A stretch of 64,000 bases of DNA, from positions 6,384,013 through 6,448,012 of the forward strand of contig JASKMD010000007.1 in assembly GCA_030144725.1 (NCBI GenBank). The letters are read 5' to 3'. A program made the translations under genes and the position numbers. This DNA comes from Haematococcus lacustris (Eukaryota; Chlorophyta; Chlorophyceae; Chlamydomonadales; Haematococcaceae). A model generated the notes under the pieces. The model worked only from the letters and a program-made list of their open reading frames with translations, was not told where the DNA came from and searched no databases. Below are positions 53,286 through 64,000 of this stretch, piece after piece (positions within the stretch are counted from its first letter, which is position 1; every line of letters starts with the position of its first letter).

Positions 53286-56200
53286 ATGGAGTACGAGCCT
53301 GGCAGCTACCAGGCTTTGGAAATCAAACAATACCCAGCTCGCTCACTACGAGAGACCGCTGAAGGGCGCTACTGGCGTCGGTTTAAGACTCCTAGCGTGG
53401 TCAAGCAGGTGCTGCTGAGGATCCCAGCTTAACCCACCTTGCTTTACACACTGCCCATTCCAGCTTGTCTAGTCTGCCACCTGGCTGCAGTTTGGACCGG
53501 TGTCCCACATAGATTTCTGCCAAGTGTACCCTTACAACTTTGCTGTCACTGCCGCGACCAGGGTGAGCGCAGCAAGTGTGTGCCCATGGTGCTGGGTTGT
53601 CAGCAGCGCTACATAATGAACGCCATGCAGGGATGTTAGGGCAGCCATGGCAAGTCTACTACTGTCCCTGCTCTCATCATTATCTCCCTTTGCTAACCAC
53701 AATTGAGCGGTCCAGGTTTCTGCTGTGATGGTTACTCCTCAGCAGCCTAATGACTCACGCATGGGAGTTGGTTAGCTGACTCTGCATGAAAATTGATTGC
53801 AGGTGGTTGTGTACAATGGCCACAGCCGCCAGGTAGGCCGCACCTTTGGTCGCTTCAAGGACACTGCCTACAGCGGCAGCTTCCGCTCTGATGGCAAGCT
53901 CCTGGTTGCAGGAGGCCAGGACGGCGTGGTGAAGGTAGGCCGCATGAACGCATGGATTGCCTGACCTCATGCAGGGCTCAACTTGGTCAGCAACGTCCAG
54001 AGCAGACACAGCAGAAAGAGCACCTGCAGCAGAAGGAGCAGCTGGTGTGGGGAGGAGCAGCTACAGCCGGAGTAGTAGCTGTAGCTGCACAGCAGCAAGT
54101 TGGCTGCTGTTAAGCATGTGGATGAAGAGGAGCCGCAGTGGCAGTAGCAGGAAGTGGCAGAGGCCTGGCCTGGCCTGCGCCCATTGCCTTACCTGCTCCC
54201 ACAGCCTAGTTCTGGAGGGAGGTGGTGACAGCTTGTAGCGGCAGATGCCAGCCAGCAGCCTATAGTGTGGAGGCTGAAGCACGCTGAACTGATGTGCCGT
54301 AGACTGGGTACCTCTCTGAATATCTCATGCTTTCAGTGCCTGAAGCATAAGTTACAGGGACAGCATTCCCTGACGGTGTGCACCTGTGGAGCTTCTTGGC
54401 AGCTGTAGCCCTGGTCTGCCGCCGCAGGTGTTTGACAGTGGCAGCCGTGCGATGCTGCGCCAATTGAAGGCGCATAAGCGACCCACCCATGTGGCCCGTT
54501 GGTCGCCTGACAAGCTGCATGTGCTCAGCGGCAGCGATGATGTCACTGTGCGCTGGTGGGATGTCACTGCTGGAGAGCAAGTGTGCAGGTGGGGCAGGGG
54601 CAGGGGCAGGGGCAGGGGCAGGGGCAGGGGCAGGGGCAGGGGCAGGGGCAGGGGCAGGGGCAGGGGCAGGGGCAGGGGCAGGGGCAGGGGCAGGGCAGGG
54701 GCAGGACACACCCCTGGGCCATGTTCTCTCTGGGTTGAAGTTAACGGCCTTCCACTCCCTTCTCTCCTCCGCTTCCACTGCCTCAGATTTGAAGGCCACA
54801 CAGACTACGTGCGCAGCGCCTCTGTCAGCCCTGCGGACGCCTGCACCTGGGCCACAGGTGGCTATGACCACTGCGTGAGGCTGTGGGATGTGCGTGCCCC
54901 TGGAGCTGGAGCAGTGTTAGCTCTGGACCATGGTGCCCCAGTGGAGGACCTGGCTTTCTTCCCCTCAGGTGAAGAGGTCTTACTTGCTGCCCCTCCTGCT
55001 CCTCCTGCCCCTCCTGCCCCTCCTGCCCCTCCTGCCCCTCCTGCTCCTCCTGCCCCTCCTGCCCCTCCTGCCCCTTCTGCCCCTCCTGTCCTCCTGCTTC
55101 CGCTGCTCCTCCCACTTGCTGTCATACGCCACTCCCACGCATGGCACCTCAACCGCTGCCATGGGGTCCTCCCTTACCTGGGGCTGCATGTGCACCCGTT
55201 TGTATCTCACTGTTTTTCACATGCAAATCCAAGTGCCATGGGTTGGCATGCTATCGCTCGCGTGAGCTGTCTGGAACAGATAGTACTTTATAGCGTCATG
55301 GACGTGGGAAGGGGACCATCATGACTCAGCCATGGTAGCGTTGACAGCACACGAGGCTAGTATCTGCACACCATGAGGAAGAGGCATGTGGACTGTCCAC
55401 CTGGGGTGTCTTTGTTAACTAAGACTGATAGGTACATACCAGTATTGTTTTCCATTTGCCTATATGCACAATTTACAGCTCAAATGGCATGGTTAGGTTA
55501 TTACCCTCAAAGATATAGCTTGACCTTAGTTGAACTACGCGCCTTCCTTGGGCAAAGCGGCCATTTCCAGCCTCTAATCTAGATAGACCTGCCACCCACC
55601 CTCCCCTCTCAGCCCTGCTGTTTGCCTTGTCCATGCGTTGTAGGGTCGCTGCTGGTGTCAGCAGGCGGCAACAGCCTGTGTGTGTGGGACCTGGTGGGTG
55701 GGGGCCGCCTGCTGCACCGCCTGGCCAACTTCCAGAAGACGGTGTCGTGTGTGCGCATAGCCGCTGCCGCTGTGCCCAGCAGCTCTGCGGCGCCGCGCCT
55801 GCTGGCAGGCTCCTTGGATGGCCATGTCAAGGTGGGGCCAGAAGAGCCTCAGGGTGGGGGCCCCAGCGTAGCTTGGTGGTGGGCAGGGCAGGGCCAGGGC
55901 CAGGGCCAGGGCCAGGGCCAGGGCCAGGGCCAGGGCCAGGGCCAGGGCCAGGGCCAGGGCCAGGGCCAGGGCCAGGGGCAGGGGCAGGGGCAGGGGCAGG
56001 GCCAGGGCCAGGGGCAGGGGCAGGGGCAGGGGCAGGGGCAGGGGCACATGAGGCTTATGTTGACAAGCCTATCAGACCGTTGCTGATTCTACCTGCCTCC
56101 CTGATGGCCTGCTCCTCAGGTCATTGAGATGGATGGGTTCAAAGTCACTCATGCCTCACTCTACCCTGGCCCTGTGACCTCCCTGGGCATCAGCCCTGAC

Positions 56201-58646
56201 TGCGCCACGCTTGTTGTGGGCATGGCCGACGGGTCGGTGAACATCCGCAAGCATGACCAGCGCAGGTCGCTGGCTGCTGGCCTAGGCAACCAGCCACTGC
56301 GCAGGCAGCACTACAAGCCCCGGCTCACCGCAGCCAACTTCAGGTCAGCCCCGTGACCTGTTAAACCTCAGACCTCAGACCTCAGACCTCAGACATTTAA
56401 TTGCTCCCACACCCAAAAACTATTGGCTGCACCTCATCCTGTCGGTGTCGACCTCAAGTCAAGGCCTTGTCTTGGGCCAGTAAACCTCAGACCTCAGACC
56501 CCTAACACACTAGATACCACTGGCTGCACCTTAGCTTGCTATCATTATGGCGTTGTTGCACAGCACATGCTCATCAACCTGACATGATTTGCTTCATGCT
56601 CAGTATCTTTTTCTGGCTCATGCCGCAGCCTGTGTGCAGTGGTGGGTCAGGACCACATTACTTCACTAGCACCATCACTTGTTATGCACCTGCTCATGTA
56701 CTGGCATTACTTTCTGTCACCTCACACTGTGTCACACACCCACTGCCTTGCACCAGTCACTAAGAACCCTTGCACCTAACACCCCTCTCACACTTTGTCA
56801 ACCCACCTGCTGACTGAATCTCTACTGCGTCTTTCTCTGATGCTGTGTGCCTTTCTCCGATGTTGTGTGCCTTTCCTTGAATGCTGTGTTCCATGCCTAT
56901 GGCCACAGGTACTTTATCAGGGGCCAAAGTGAGCGAGCAGCTGCAAGTGACCACGTTGTGCAATCCCAGCGACGTGTGAAACTGGGCACGTATGACAAGC
57001 TTCTAAAGCAGTTCCGGTGAGGGTCTGTTGCAGGGCACTCCATACACTGGTATATCACACATGGCACATATTGACCCTGACACTCACACTCACACTCACA
57101 CTCACACTCACACTCACACTCACACTCACACTCACACTGGCCTGCATGTGCTGCCCGGCCTCCTTCCGCGGCCTGCCTGTTCTCTACCTCCCAAACCCTC
57201 CCATCCCAGCCGCCCCCCTGCACAGATCTGACTATTGCTATCTTCATCTTCATCATTATCAATATTGTTAATTATCATTATTACTTCTTCTCCTTCCCTT
57301 ACCAATAACCACTGCTGAGACGCAGTATGGCTCAAGGTCAGGAGCTTCCCCTCAGGCATGGCAAGCTGCCCTGCCGGCTGCTGATGGCTGGCGGCTGCTG
57401 TGTGACCTCCCCTTGCAGGCACCGTGACGCCCTGACAGCAGCACTGGCCACACAGCGGCCTGAGGTGGTGGCAAGCGTGGTAGAGGAGTGCATAGCACGC
57501 GGCTGCCTGCCCCAGGTGGGCTGCCCTGGACCCGCAGCAACCAGACTGGGGCGGATTCAAAGGACAGGGAGCAAGGGTAGGGCCAGAGCCTGAAGCAGGG
57601 GCAGAGCCAGCCTGGGGGTTGTGAGACCACACGAAACTCCAGTCCCATCAGCTGCCACCATGTCCGCTGCAGTTATTCTGTACTGCCATCTCTGTACTGC
57701 TGCACTGCTGTGCCTCCACTGCATGCAGGCCTTGGGTGGGCGTGATGCAGTGGGGCTGATGCCCCTGCTGCAGTTCCTGGTGCGCCATGTGGCCAACCCC
57801 CGGCACAGTGCCCTGTGCTGCATCATGGCCCACTGGGTGCTGGATGCCTATGCTGGCGTCATTGGAGTGAGTGCGGAGGTGGATGGCCGGCTGGAGGCAC
57901 TGAGGGTCAGGCTCGCGGAAGAGATCAAGGTGGGGGAAACGCGGGTGGGTTGGGGCAGGCAGGCAGGCAGGCAGGGCTGGGGAGGATTGGGCAGGGTGGG
58001 TAGGGGCTGGCAGGGTGGGTTGGGGTGTACCATTAGGACCGTCAGTAGGGAGTCAAGTTGGGGTGAGGCAGGTTGTAAGGTAGGGCTGTAGGCTAGCAGT
58101 GGGAGGTCAGGCAGTGGGAGGGTATAGCCGTGAGAGCAGTCCATGGCTGTCGCTGCTGCTGCTGCTGCTGCTGCTTTTGCAGCCATGGGAGGCGCAACGC
58201 ATGGGCTTAATCACATGAGTGCATGCATGAGCTTTAGGCATCGAAGTCATGATGTGACATGAAGGGGGTGCTGGGGTGGGGTGAATGGGAGGAACGCAGA
58301 GTAGCATGTTGTGCAGTAAAAAACCTGTGTGCCATTGGAAGTTGAATGTTGAGGTGTGCCTTTGGAAGCATGCAATGTGCTGCTTGGCTCAGCTGCATGC
58401 ATGCCAACCCTCGACATCAGTTCATGCCATAGGACAATGTGCAACACAGTGGTGCTCCTACCAGTGCAGCCTGAACATCCACTGCAGCTAGCAGGTCAAA
58501 GAATCCATGTGGTGCGACAAAACAGTGTTATGTGTGTGTGTGTGTTTGACTGTGATGTTGACCAGGTTTGCGGAAGCTTGATGGAGATCCAAGGGGCGGT
58601 GGAGCCTCTGCTGGCGGCTTCATTGAGCGGCTTGTCATTGACTTAG
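53286..58646 (+). CDS. UTP15: U3 snoRNA-associated protein 15 (SSU processome WD40 protein)
   Basis: Eleven exons join in phase: 53286-53408, 53491-53562, 53803-53934, 54428-54588, 54787-54968, 55644-55831, 56120-56343, 56909-57016, 57419-57515, 57729-57929 and 58566-58646, giving 522 aa (human UTP15 has 518). UTP15 is a t-UTP (UtpA) subunit needed for rDNA transcription and early 18S pre-rRNA processing in the nucleolus. The N-terminal YWRRFKTP motif is typical. WD40 repeats follow: YPYNFAVTAATR, YSGSFRSDGKLLVAGGQDG, HVLSGSDDVTVRWWDV, TWATGGYDHCVRLWDV, VSAGGNSLCVWDL and LLAGSLDGHVK. The C-terminal UTP15_C domain runs from YDKLLKQFR through QFLVRHVANPRHS to the end. Four introns contain long hexamer-type arrays. 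Assignment is firm. Confidence 0.95.
54592..54700. repeat. (GGGGCA)n array in UTP15 intron 4
   Basis: About 18 near-perfect units begin 3 bases after the donor of the exon ending at 54588, so the repeat almost touches the splice site. Confidence 0.95.
54987..55090. repeat. (CTGCTCCTC / CTGCCCCTC) 9-mer array in UTP15 intron 5
   Basis: Pyrimidine-rich 9-bp units, about 11 copies, starting 19 bases after the donor of the exon ending at 54968. Confidence 0.9.
55885..56045. repeat. (AGGGCC)n and (AGGGGC)n array in UTP15 intron 6
   Basis: About 26 units that switch between AGGGCC and AGGGGC forms, located 54 bases after the donor at 55831. Confidence 0.95.
57075..57138. repeat. (CACACT)n array in UTP15 intron 8
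   Basis: About 10 hexamer units located 59 bases after the donor at 57016. Confidence 0.9.
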
Positions 58647-59659
58647 CTGGGGTTCACTGAAGTTGACATTGCTGGCGGACGAGGAGGTTGCTGGCCATGC
58701 TAATGAATAGTCACATTGAATGGAATGTGACAAATGATGTGGGGTCATGCAGTACATGCAGCCACTGTACTTAGCCTGCAGGCCGTGCTGTGTGGAGTGG
58801 TCCAGCCATGCATACACTGACTACACTGGCACCCAGCCAGTACAGGATGTTGGCGTTTAGCATGGGTGTTGGGCCTGTGCTCATGAAGAAAGATAAATGA
58901 CAAGCATGCAGCCAGCCTTGTTCCAGACAAAAAAAAAAGAACAGGCAGCTGCCACGGGGCGCTAGGAAGGAACTTCCTTAGGAAGAAGGACAAATTTATT
59001 GGAGCATATTACCTGCAGTTGACGGCACAATGGCATTATTGGCATGGTGTCGTGCACGAGCTGCATGCAGGCCTGCGCCGATACAGTGTATGACACAGGA
59101 ATACAGAATGCAATACTGTTCAAGTGACCGCAGCTTCTCTGTATCAATGTATAACCATCATAACCATGATGTATCAATTGCTGGTGTGTTGTCAAACACA
59201 ATGCCCTGTATGAAGCTGGGTGCATACCCGGTAGTGGCACATCTCTCCCCCTTCCCTCCCCGCCCTCCCTCCCCACCCGCAGCTCTGAGCTCAAGGTCCT
59301 TGTGCAGCACTTCGTGCAAGAGTGCCTGGCACCCCAACCAGGCTGCATGCTCATGATCAACACCTAGGCAGGTCAGAAGAAGGTTGGGCCAGGCAAGGGC
59401 ATGGAGCTTGCAGGGGCCAGGCACACTGGGTTGGGGTATAGAAGGGTTGGGTGGAGGATGCACTGGACAATGATAGAAACTTGGGTGCATACCGACAAGA
59501 GGAGACGCTAGAATGCCTAGTTTGTGGTCTCGAGGTGGGCAACGACAGCTTTTCACGGTCCCAATTGTGGAGTTGCATGTTCGTGTTGCCATGCCATGCC
59601 GTGCAAGCCGCAACAGCTGGTTTTGCCCACAGCTGGAAGCTGTAAGCCAGATCGATGCT
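58647..59659. other. UTP15 3' flank and upstream region of the DUF4470 gene
   Basis: No full gene is supported. One exon-like segment on the plus strand (59281-59367) follows an AG acceptor and encodes ELKVLVQHFVQECLAPQPG and then MLMINT before a stop. It could be the last exon of an unrecognised small gene or chance. A run of nine A's lies at about 58930. Confidence 0.4.
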
Positions 59660-62600
59660 ATGAGCAGCATTCCGCTCGCCCGCCGCATCCTGACTGAGCT
59701 TGATGGTGTGTACTGCCCAATTGGCGACACCAAGGTGCGACAGGTGTAAGCCATGCCGCACTGCGCTGCGGTGCTTTGCTGGACCCACCTGGAGCGGGAC
59801 GCCGCATGTGCTTGCACAAGCGGGCGCCGCGTGTGCTTGCACAGGCTGTAAGCTGGCTGGGTCCTCATCCCTTCGCCATCGACACCTCGGGCCACTGCCG
59901 CGTGCTGTCCCTGGCCTGTGGCGACCCCCGCAACGTGCTGCTGACGCTAGGCTCACTCAGCCCGCCTAGCTCATCAGCCACTGCTACCCCAGACCCCACA
60001 GCCAAGGCCAGCAGCTGCTCATATCTAGAGCTGCATGCCAACGACCACAACCCCAGCATCATTGCTCGCAACATGGTGCTGCTGGCCCTGGCCGCTGAGG
60101 TTGACCCCGCCAGCCCCACAGACATGCAGTGTGAGCGTCATGAGGTGGTGGCAGCGCCCTGGCCAGTGCCAACAGCCCACGCATGTCAGACGCTGCTCTG
60201 TTTCCTTGTACGCAGTGCTGTTTGACGTGTGGTACAACCTGCTGTGGGACGAGGGCAGCCAGGTGGAGGCGCGCTTCAAAACCACCATCCAGCACATCCT
60301 GGACGGCAGGTGGGCTGGCAGTGACGCCTTGCCTACACCCCCTGCCTTGCAGCTGATACGCCATGGCCTGAGCTGCCTGCTGCCCTGCCTCCTGCTGCCC
60401 AGGTACCCCTGGATGCAGGTGCCCCGGCCCAGCGACATGAGGAAGGTGCATGAGGTGCTGCGGTGGTGGCTGGAGGATGCCGGGCAGTCCACACCAGCCC
60501 ATGTCCTGGAAGTCAGGCAAGCTGCTGGTGGCAGTGCAGCTGGTGCAGGGCCTTGGCTGCATGGCAAAAGCTCACAGCTGAAGCCTGGACTGCATGGTTT
60601 CTGTAGTGTAATATGCTTTTTATAGTTTATATGCATGCTGTCATACAGGAGGCTGCATCGTACTCGCCAAGCTGCAGCCTCAGCCCACAATCAATCAGCG
60701 TATTGGGAGCTTGATGAAGCGGATGAAGAAAATGCCATATCACTTCATCATGAGGTGTGGTGGAAGGCAAGGGCTCAGAATGGTATCAAATGGCAAGGGG
60801 CAAAACTGGGAGGAAGGAGAGGGAGTAGAAAGTAGGAGCGAACAGGGATGGTGGGGTATGAAGAGGACCGTTGACTGAACTGGGCTGTGGCTGGCCTGCA
60901 GGTGTTGGCATACAATGCACAGTGTGCACTGATGGACTTTAAGACAAAGAGCAGCAGCGTGGGAGAGGCTTTGCGAAAGGACTTCCTAGCCTGGGCTCGA
61001 CTGGGCAGCCTGCGGGGTCAGCAGGAGCAGCAGTGGAGCAAGAGCACTGCAAAGACAGCAGCGGTGAACTGCACAGTGAGTGGCAGACAAAGAGACAGGG
61101 TGAGCAGTGAGGGGCCCAGATATTGCAATGGCCATGGCCTGGAAAGCTTCGTCTGCCTGCATAAGACATAAGGCTCCTGTGCCTCGTCCTGTCACAGCCA
61201 GTTGTGGCAGCCTGCTTCACTGGTGGCTTCTCAATGAGCTTCTTTGCTGCCCACTGTGTTGATGCTGGGCTGCAGATGCTGCCGCCCTTTAAGACACCTG
61301 TTTCCCGCTGGACCGCCCACTACGACCAACAGTTCATGCGTGGCTGGGCTCCCCTGGAGCTGCATGAGCTGCAGGCAGTGGCGCGGCCTGACCAGCTGGC
61401 TTCAGCGCTGCAGGCTGCTGCCACTGCTGCCAGAGCCAGCCCTGCTGTGGAGGATGCCCCTCTCCCTGGCCCCTGGGGAGCCTTCCCTCCCTGCCCTGCC
61501 CCTCCTGTGGACAAGGCAGGGGCCAGGCCTGAGTACCGCCCTGCACTGCTGAACCAGACATACAAGGCAGGCATGCTGGCTAGGGCGTGCATGGTGCGCA
61601 TGGCAGCAGCTTGTGTGGCCATGCAGCGCAATGCAAGGCTGGGCGGGCCAGGGGAGGTGGTGCCCGTGCCGCTGCCACCAGCAGGCCACAGCAGACCTGG
61701 TGACAGCGCTGGCAGGAGTGGGGTGCCAGCCCAGATGTGCTTCTGGCTGGGTGACTGCCTGCAGCTGTGCCAGGGCCCTGACCTGGAGCAGCACTGGGCC
61801 CACCGCCCTGCTGCCCAGCCAACAGTTGTGGGAGCCCCACAGCAGGCACAGCAGGGGCAGCCTGGCCCACAGCCGCCTGTGCAGCCTCCCCTGATGTTCC
61901 ACGTCATTGACACCAGCAGTGTAGCGGACCATGTTGGACTGCTGAATGTACTGCTGGCAGCCCAGCCTCGTCTGATGCCCCACCCTCTGGCCTGCCTCAT
62001 CACCTGCAGCATGACGTGGAAGCTATGCAGCAAGTCCATGCGGGAATACTTGCGGAAGTGAGTGTAAAGAGGGTGTTGGGTGTGGGTTACAGCGCATATC
62101 ATTACTCTCATGTGCCTCAATACTTGCATGCAAGCCCGGTGTCAAACACATTCCGCTCTGCCCACCATTTGCAGTCATGGCTGCCTGAGGCCATAAACAT
62201 GACTTGCTTGTGCAATTCCATCATTGGTCACAATGAAAATGCGCTGGCTGGCTGTGCTGCAGTTGTTTGAACTGCTCCCCAAGCCATTTCACCACACTCT
62301 TTGGCCTGCGCCTGGTCACGGACATTACTTTTGGCAAGCCACAGCCCCATACTCTGGCAGCACAGCTGTGGGAGAACCGCCTAGACCCCCGGCTGCTGGT
62401 GTGGAGCAAGTCAGTGGCTACTGTGGGGTCCACTGCCCTCACCCAAGCCCTCATGCTGGGCCAGCAGCAGTCGGTGGCGGCACGGCAGACTCCGTGGAAG
62501 GACCCTGCGCCTGGACATGGCCTGGCTGGAGGTGGGTCACCCACCTGACCCCACTGCTCTGCACGTGCACGGTCGAAGCAAAAGCAGTGGTTTTCTAGGA

Positions 62601-64000
62601 CTCTGTTAGCATCAGCACCTGCCCACCAGCCAGAAGTTGGCCAGCTGTGCTCATGGTATGTTGTGCAGGTGGCCCAAGCCACGCCAGTTCACTGGCCTCT
62701 GGCACCAGGGCTGGAGCCATGGACGTGTTGGTCCTGGCCCCCAGCCTGGCTCTGCCTCATGCAGGTCGCTCCCCGCCCTATAGAGCTGTTGAAGGGAACC
62801 ATGAACACTGGTTCTGCTGCCAGCCAGATACCTTGGAAAATCATCTGGGAAAGATAGCTGAAAGCTGTTCCTTACAGGTCAGGGAGGACATGAGGCTGCT
62901 GGTGGGCATTACCCCTACTTTGTGATATGCAAGCTGGTGATGTTCAAAACCTCAGTCTCTGGTATTCCTTACTTGCAGTACAGAGTTGATTGAAAGGTTT
63001 CGCGGCTGCCCAGCGATGAATCGCGTACCCACACATAGCTGTCTGTCCACTGAGTTGTGCTCAGCATGCCTTTTGACACTGCACTGTTGTCCTTTGCTAC
63101 ATGCCATGCAACCCCACCTGTTCTGCTCCCTGTGTTGTGCTGCTCTTACAGGGCACGCTTTGCACAGGTCTTACATACTGCAGTTCCATGTTCCTAACCT
63201 CTGCCAGCCTGGCTCACCTGCTGCTGAGCGGCTGTGCTGCCGGCCGCTTCTCCCTCTTTACACCTGCACAGCCCACAGCGCAGCCCCTCACCCAGCCCTC
63301 ACACCTGAGCTACAGCCCAGCCTCTGGCCAGCCTGGCCTGGCAGCCGTGCAGCAAGTCTTGCGTCAGTCCCAGGAGCTGATGAGAACCTTGGGTTCAGTG
63401 ACACGTGATCACTGGCAGCTTAGCTGGCGGGCGGTGCAGGCTGACCTGGCAGGCTGCTGCACTGCCGCCATGGCCCTGCACTCCAGCCCTCCAGCTGCTG
63501 CTGACCTGGCAAAGACCAAGAGCCCTCACCTCCTGCGCTTCACCAAGGACATGCCAATGCTCAAGGGAGCCCAAACTTTGTCTAGGATGAGCAGAGGCAG
63601 CCCTATGCTACGAGCCCTGCTCCTTCCCATTTCACCTCGCAATGCTGTGTCAGCTTCCAGCGTCCCTTGGAAAGGAGTGCTAGACGAGCAAGATCCTATT
63701 CCATCAGACTGGGACAAGCACATCATGACATGGGCATCGCCAAGTCAGTATGATGCCCCCGTCCCTCCTGCTGGCGTGCACATCCTTGACAGCTTGGCCG
63801 TCAATGAAGTGCCTGGCAGCAACAGGTGCCAATGGACGCTGAGCCTGCTGCTGCCAGCCGACCATGGTTTGAACCTGGGTGGCACTGCTGTGGTCGTCAT
63901 AGACCTTCAAAACCGTGCTCGTGTGCTGCAGCCCACACGGTTGAGCTCTTTCAAGGTGGAGCAGGTCACACATAAGCCCGACCTGGTCACACTGCTGCTG
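59660..64000 (+). CDS. DUF4470 (MYND-associated) protein, runs off the window
   Basis: In-phase exons: 59660-59734, 59845-60130, 60216-60309, 60403-60516, 60649-60766, 60902-61075, 61198-62057, 62263-62531, one from 62669, and a long open segment from about 63190 to the window end. Early residues contain HPFAIDTSGHCRVLSLACG and GDPRNVLLTLGSL, then LHANDHNPSIIARNMVLLAL: the GDxRN and ND-x-x-x-x-x-ARN pattern of DUF4470. Later FHVIDTSSVADHVGLLNVLL matches the conserved core of the fungal and algal DUF4470/MYND proteins, followed by GLRLVTDITFGKP. The C-terminal MYND zinc finger expected for the family would lie beyond the window. Function is unknown; DUF4470 is also found in axonemal dynein assembly factor 3. 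Two introns use GC donors (after 60516 and 60766). Exon boundaries after 62531 are tentative. Confidence 0.7.

Noticed and set aside
54592..57138. Regular repeat arrays as a possible CRISPR
   Set aside because: Units are 6-9 bp with no spacers, within eukaryotic introns.

Overview
The window looks like nuclear DNA of a chlorophycean (volvocine-type) green alga. Genes are intron-dense with short GT-AG introns, coding sequence is GC-rich, and GCAG-rich simple repeats are everywhere. Candidate TGTAA poly(A) signals, proline-rich linkers and a UTP15/VMA21/NTMT1 gene set fit. Haematococcus is my best guess from protein style, but this is inference. Most real genes are split into exons too short to stand out as ORFs, so I assembled them from splice sites, reading-frame phase and family motifs.

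Layout. (1) 1-2.3 kb: the right arm of a long-TIR transposon, then a broken TnpB/Fanzor-like fragment. (2) 3.3-11.2 kb: two diverged N-terminal Xaa-Pro-Lys methyltransferase (NTMT1-like) genes, head to head across about 137 bp, with near-identical patches that suggest gene conversion. (3) 12.1-12.6 kb: a compact VMA21-like V-ATPase assembly gene. (4) 13.4-14.7 kb: a low-complexity hypothetical ORF, followed by repeats and a hAT-like MITE. (5) 17.8-32.1 kb: a single 37-exon gene of about 2,436 codons that joins a membrane GT2 cellulose-synthase-like enzyme to a GH9 cellulase-fold domain. The GH9 part carries an inserted block of Cys-rich modules and has lost its catalytic Glu and one Asp. A hAT transposon with a perfect 8-bp target duplication sits in one of its introns. 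(6) 32.5-43.6 kb: a transposon nest made of a degenerate TnpB/Fanzor-like copy, a 2.7-kb TIR element inside it, and an intact Ty1/copia retrotransposon with LTRs that read identically. (7) 43.6-49.3 kb: a plastid-type alpha/beta hydrolase on the minus strand, with the copia element 42 bp past its stop codon and another TnpB/Fanzor-like relic in its second intron. (8) 49.5-52.9 kb: a full copy of the long-TIR transposon. (9) 53.3-58.6 kb: UTP15 (SSU processome WD40 protein), complete. (10) 59.7 kb to the window end: a DUF4470 (MYND-associated) gene that runs off the window.

The most striking item is the GT2-GH9 fusion. Synthase, a large disordered loop, transmembrane helices and a probably inactive cellulase-like domain lie in one polypeptide. 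This resembles in principle the known synthase-hydrolase fusion of tunicate cellulose synthase, but uses a different hydrolase family.
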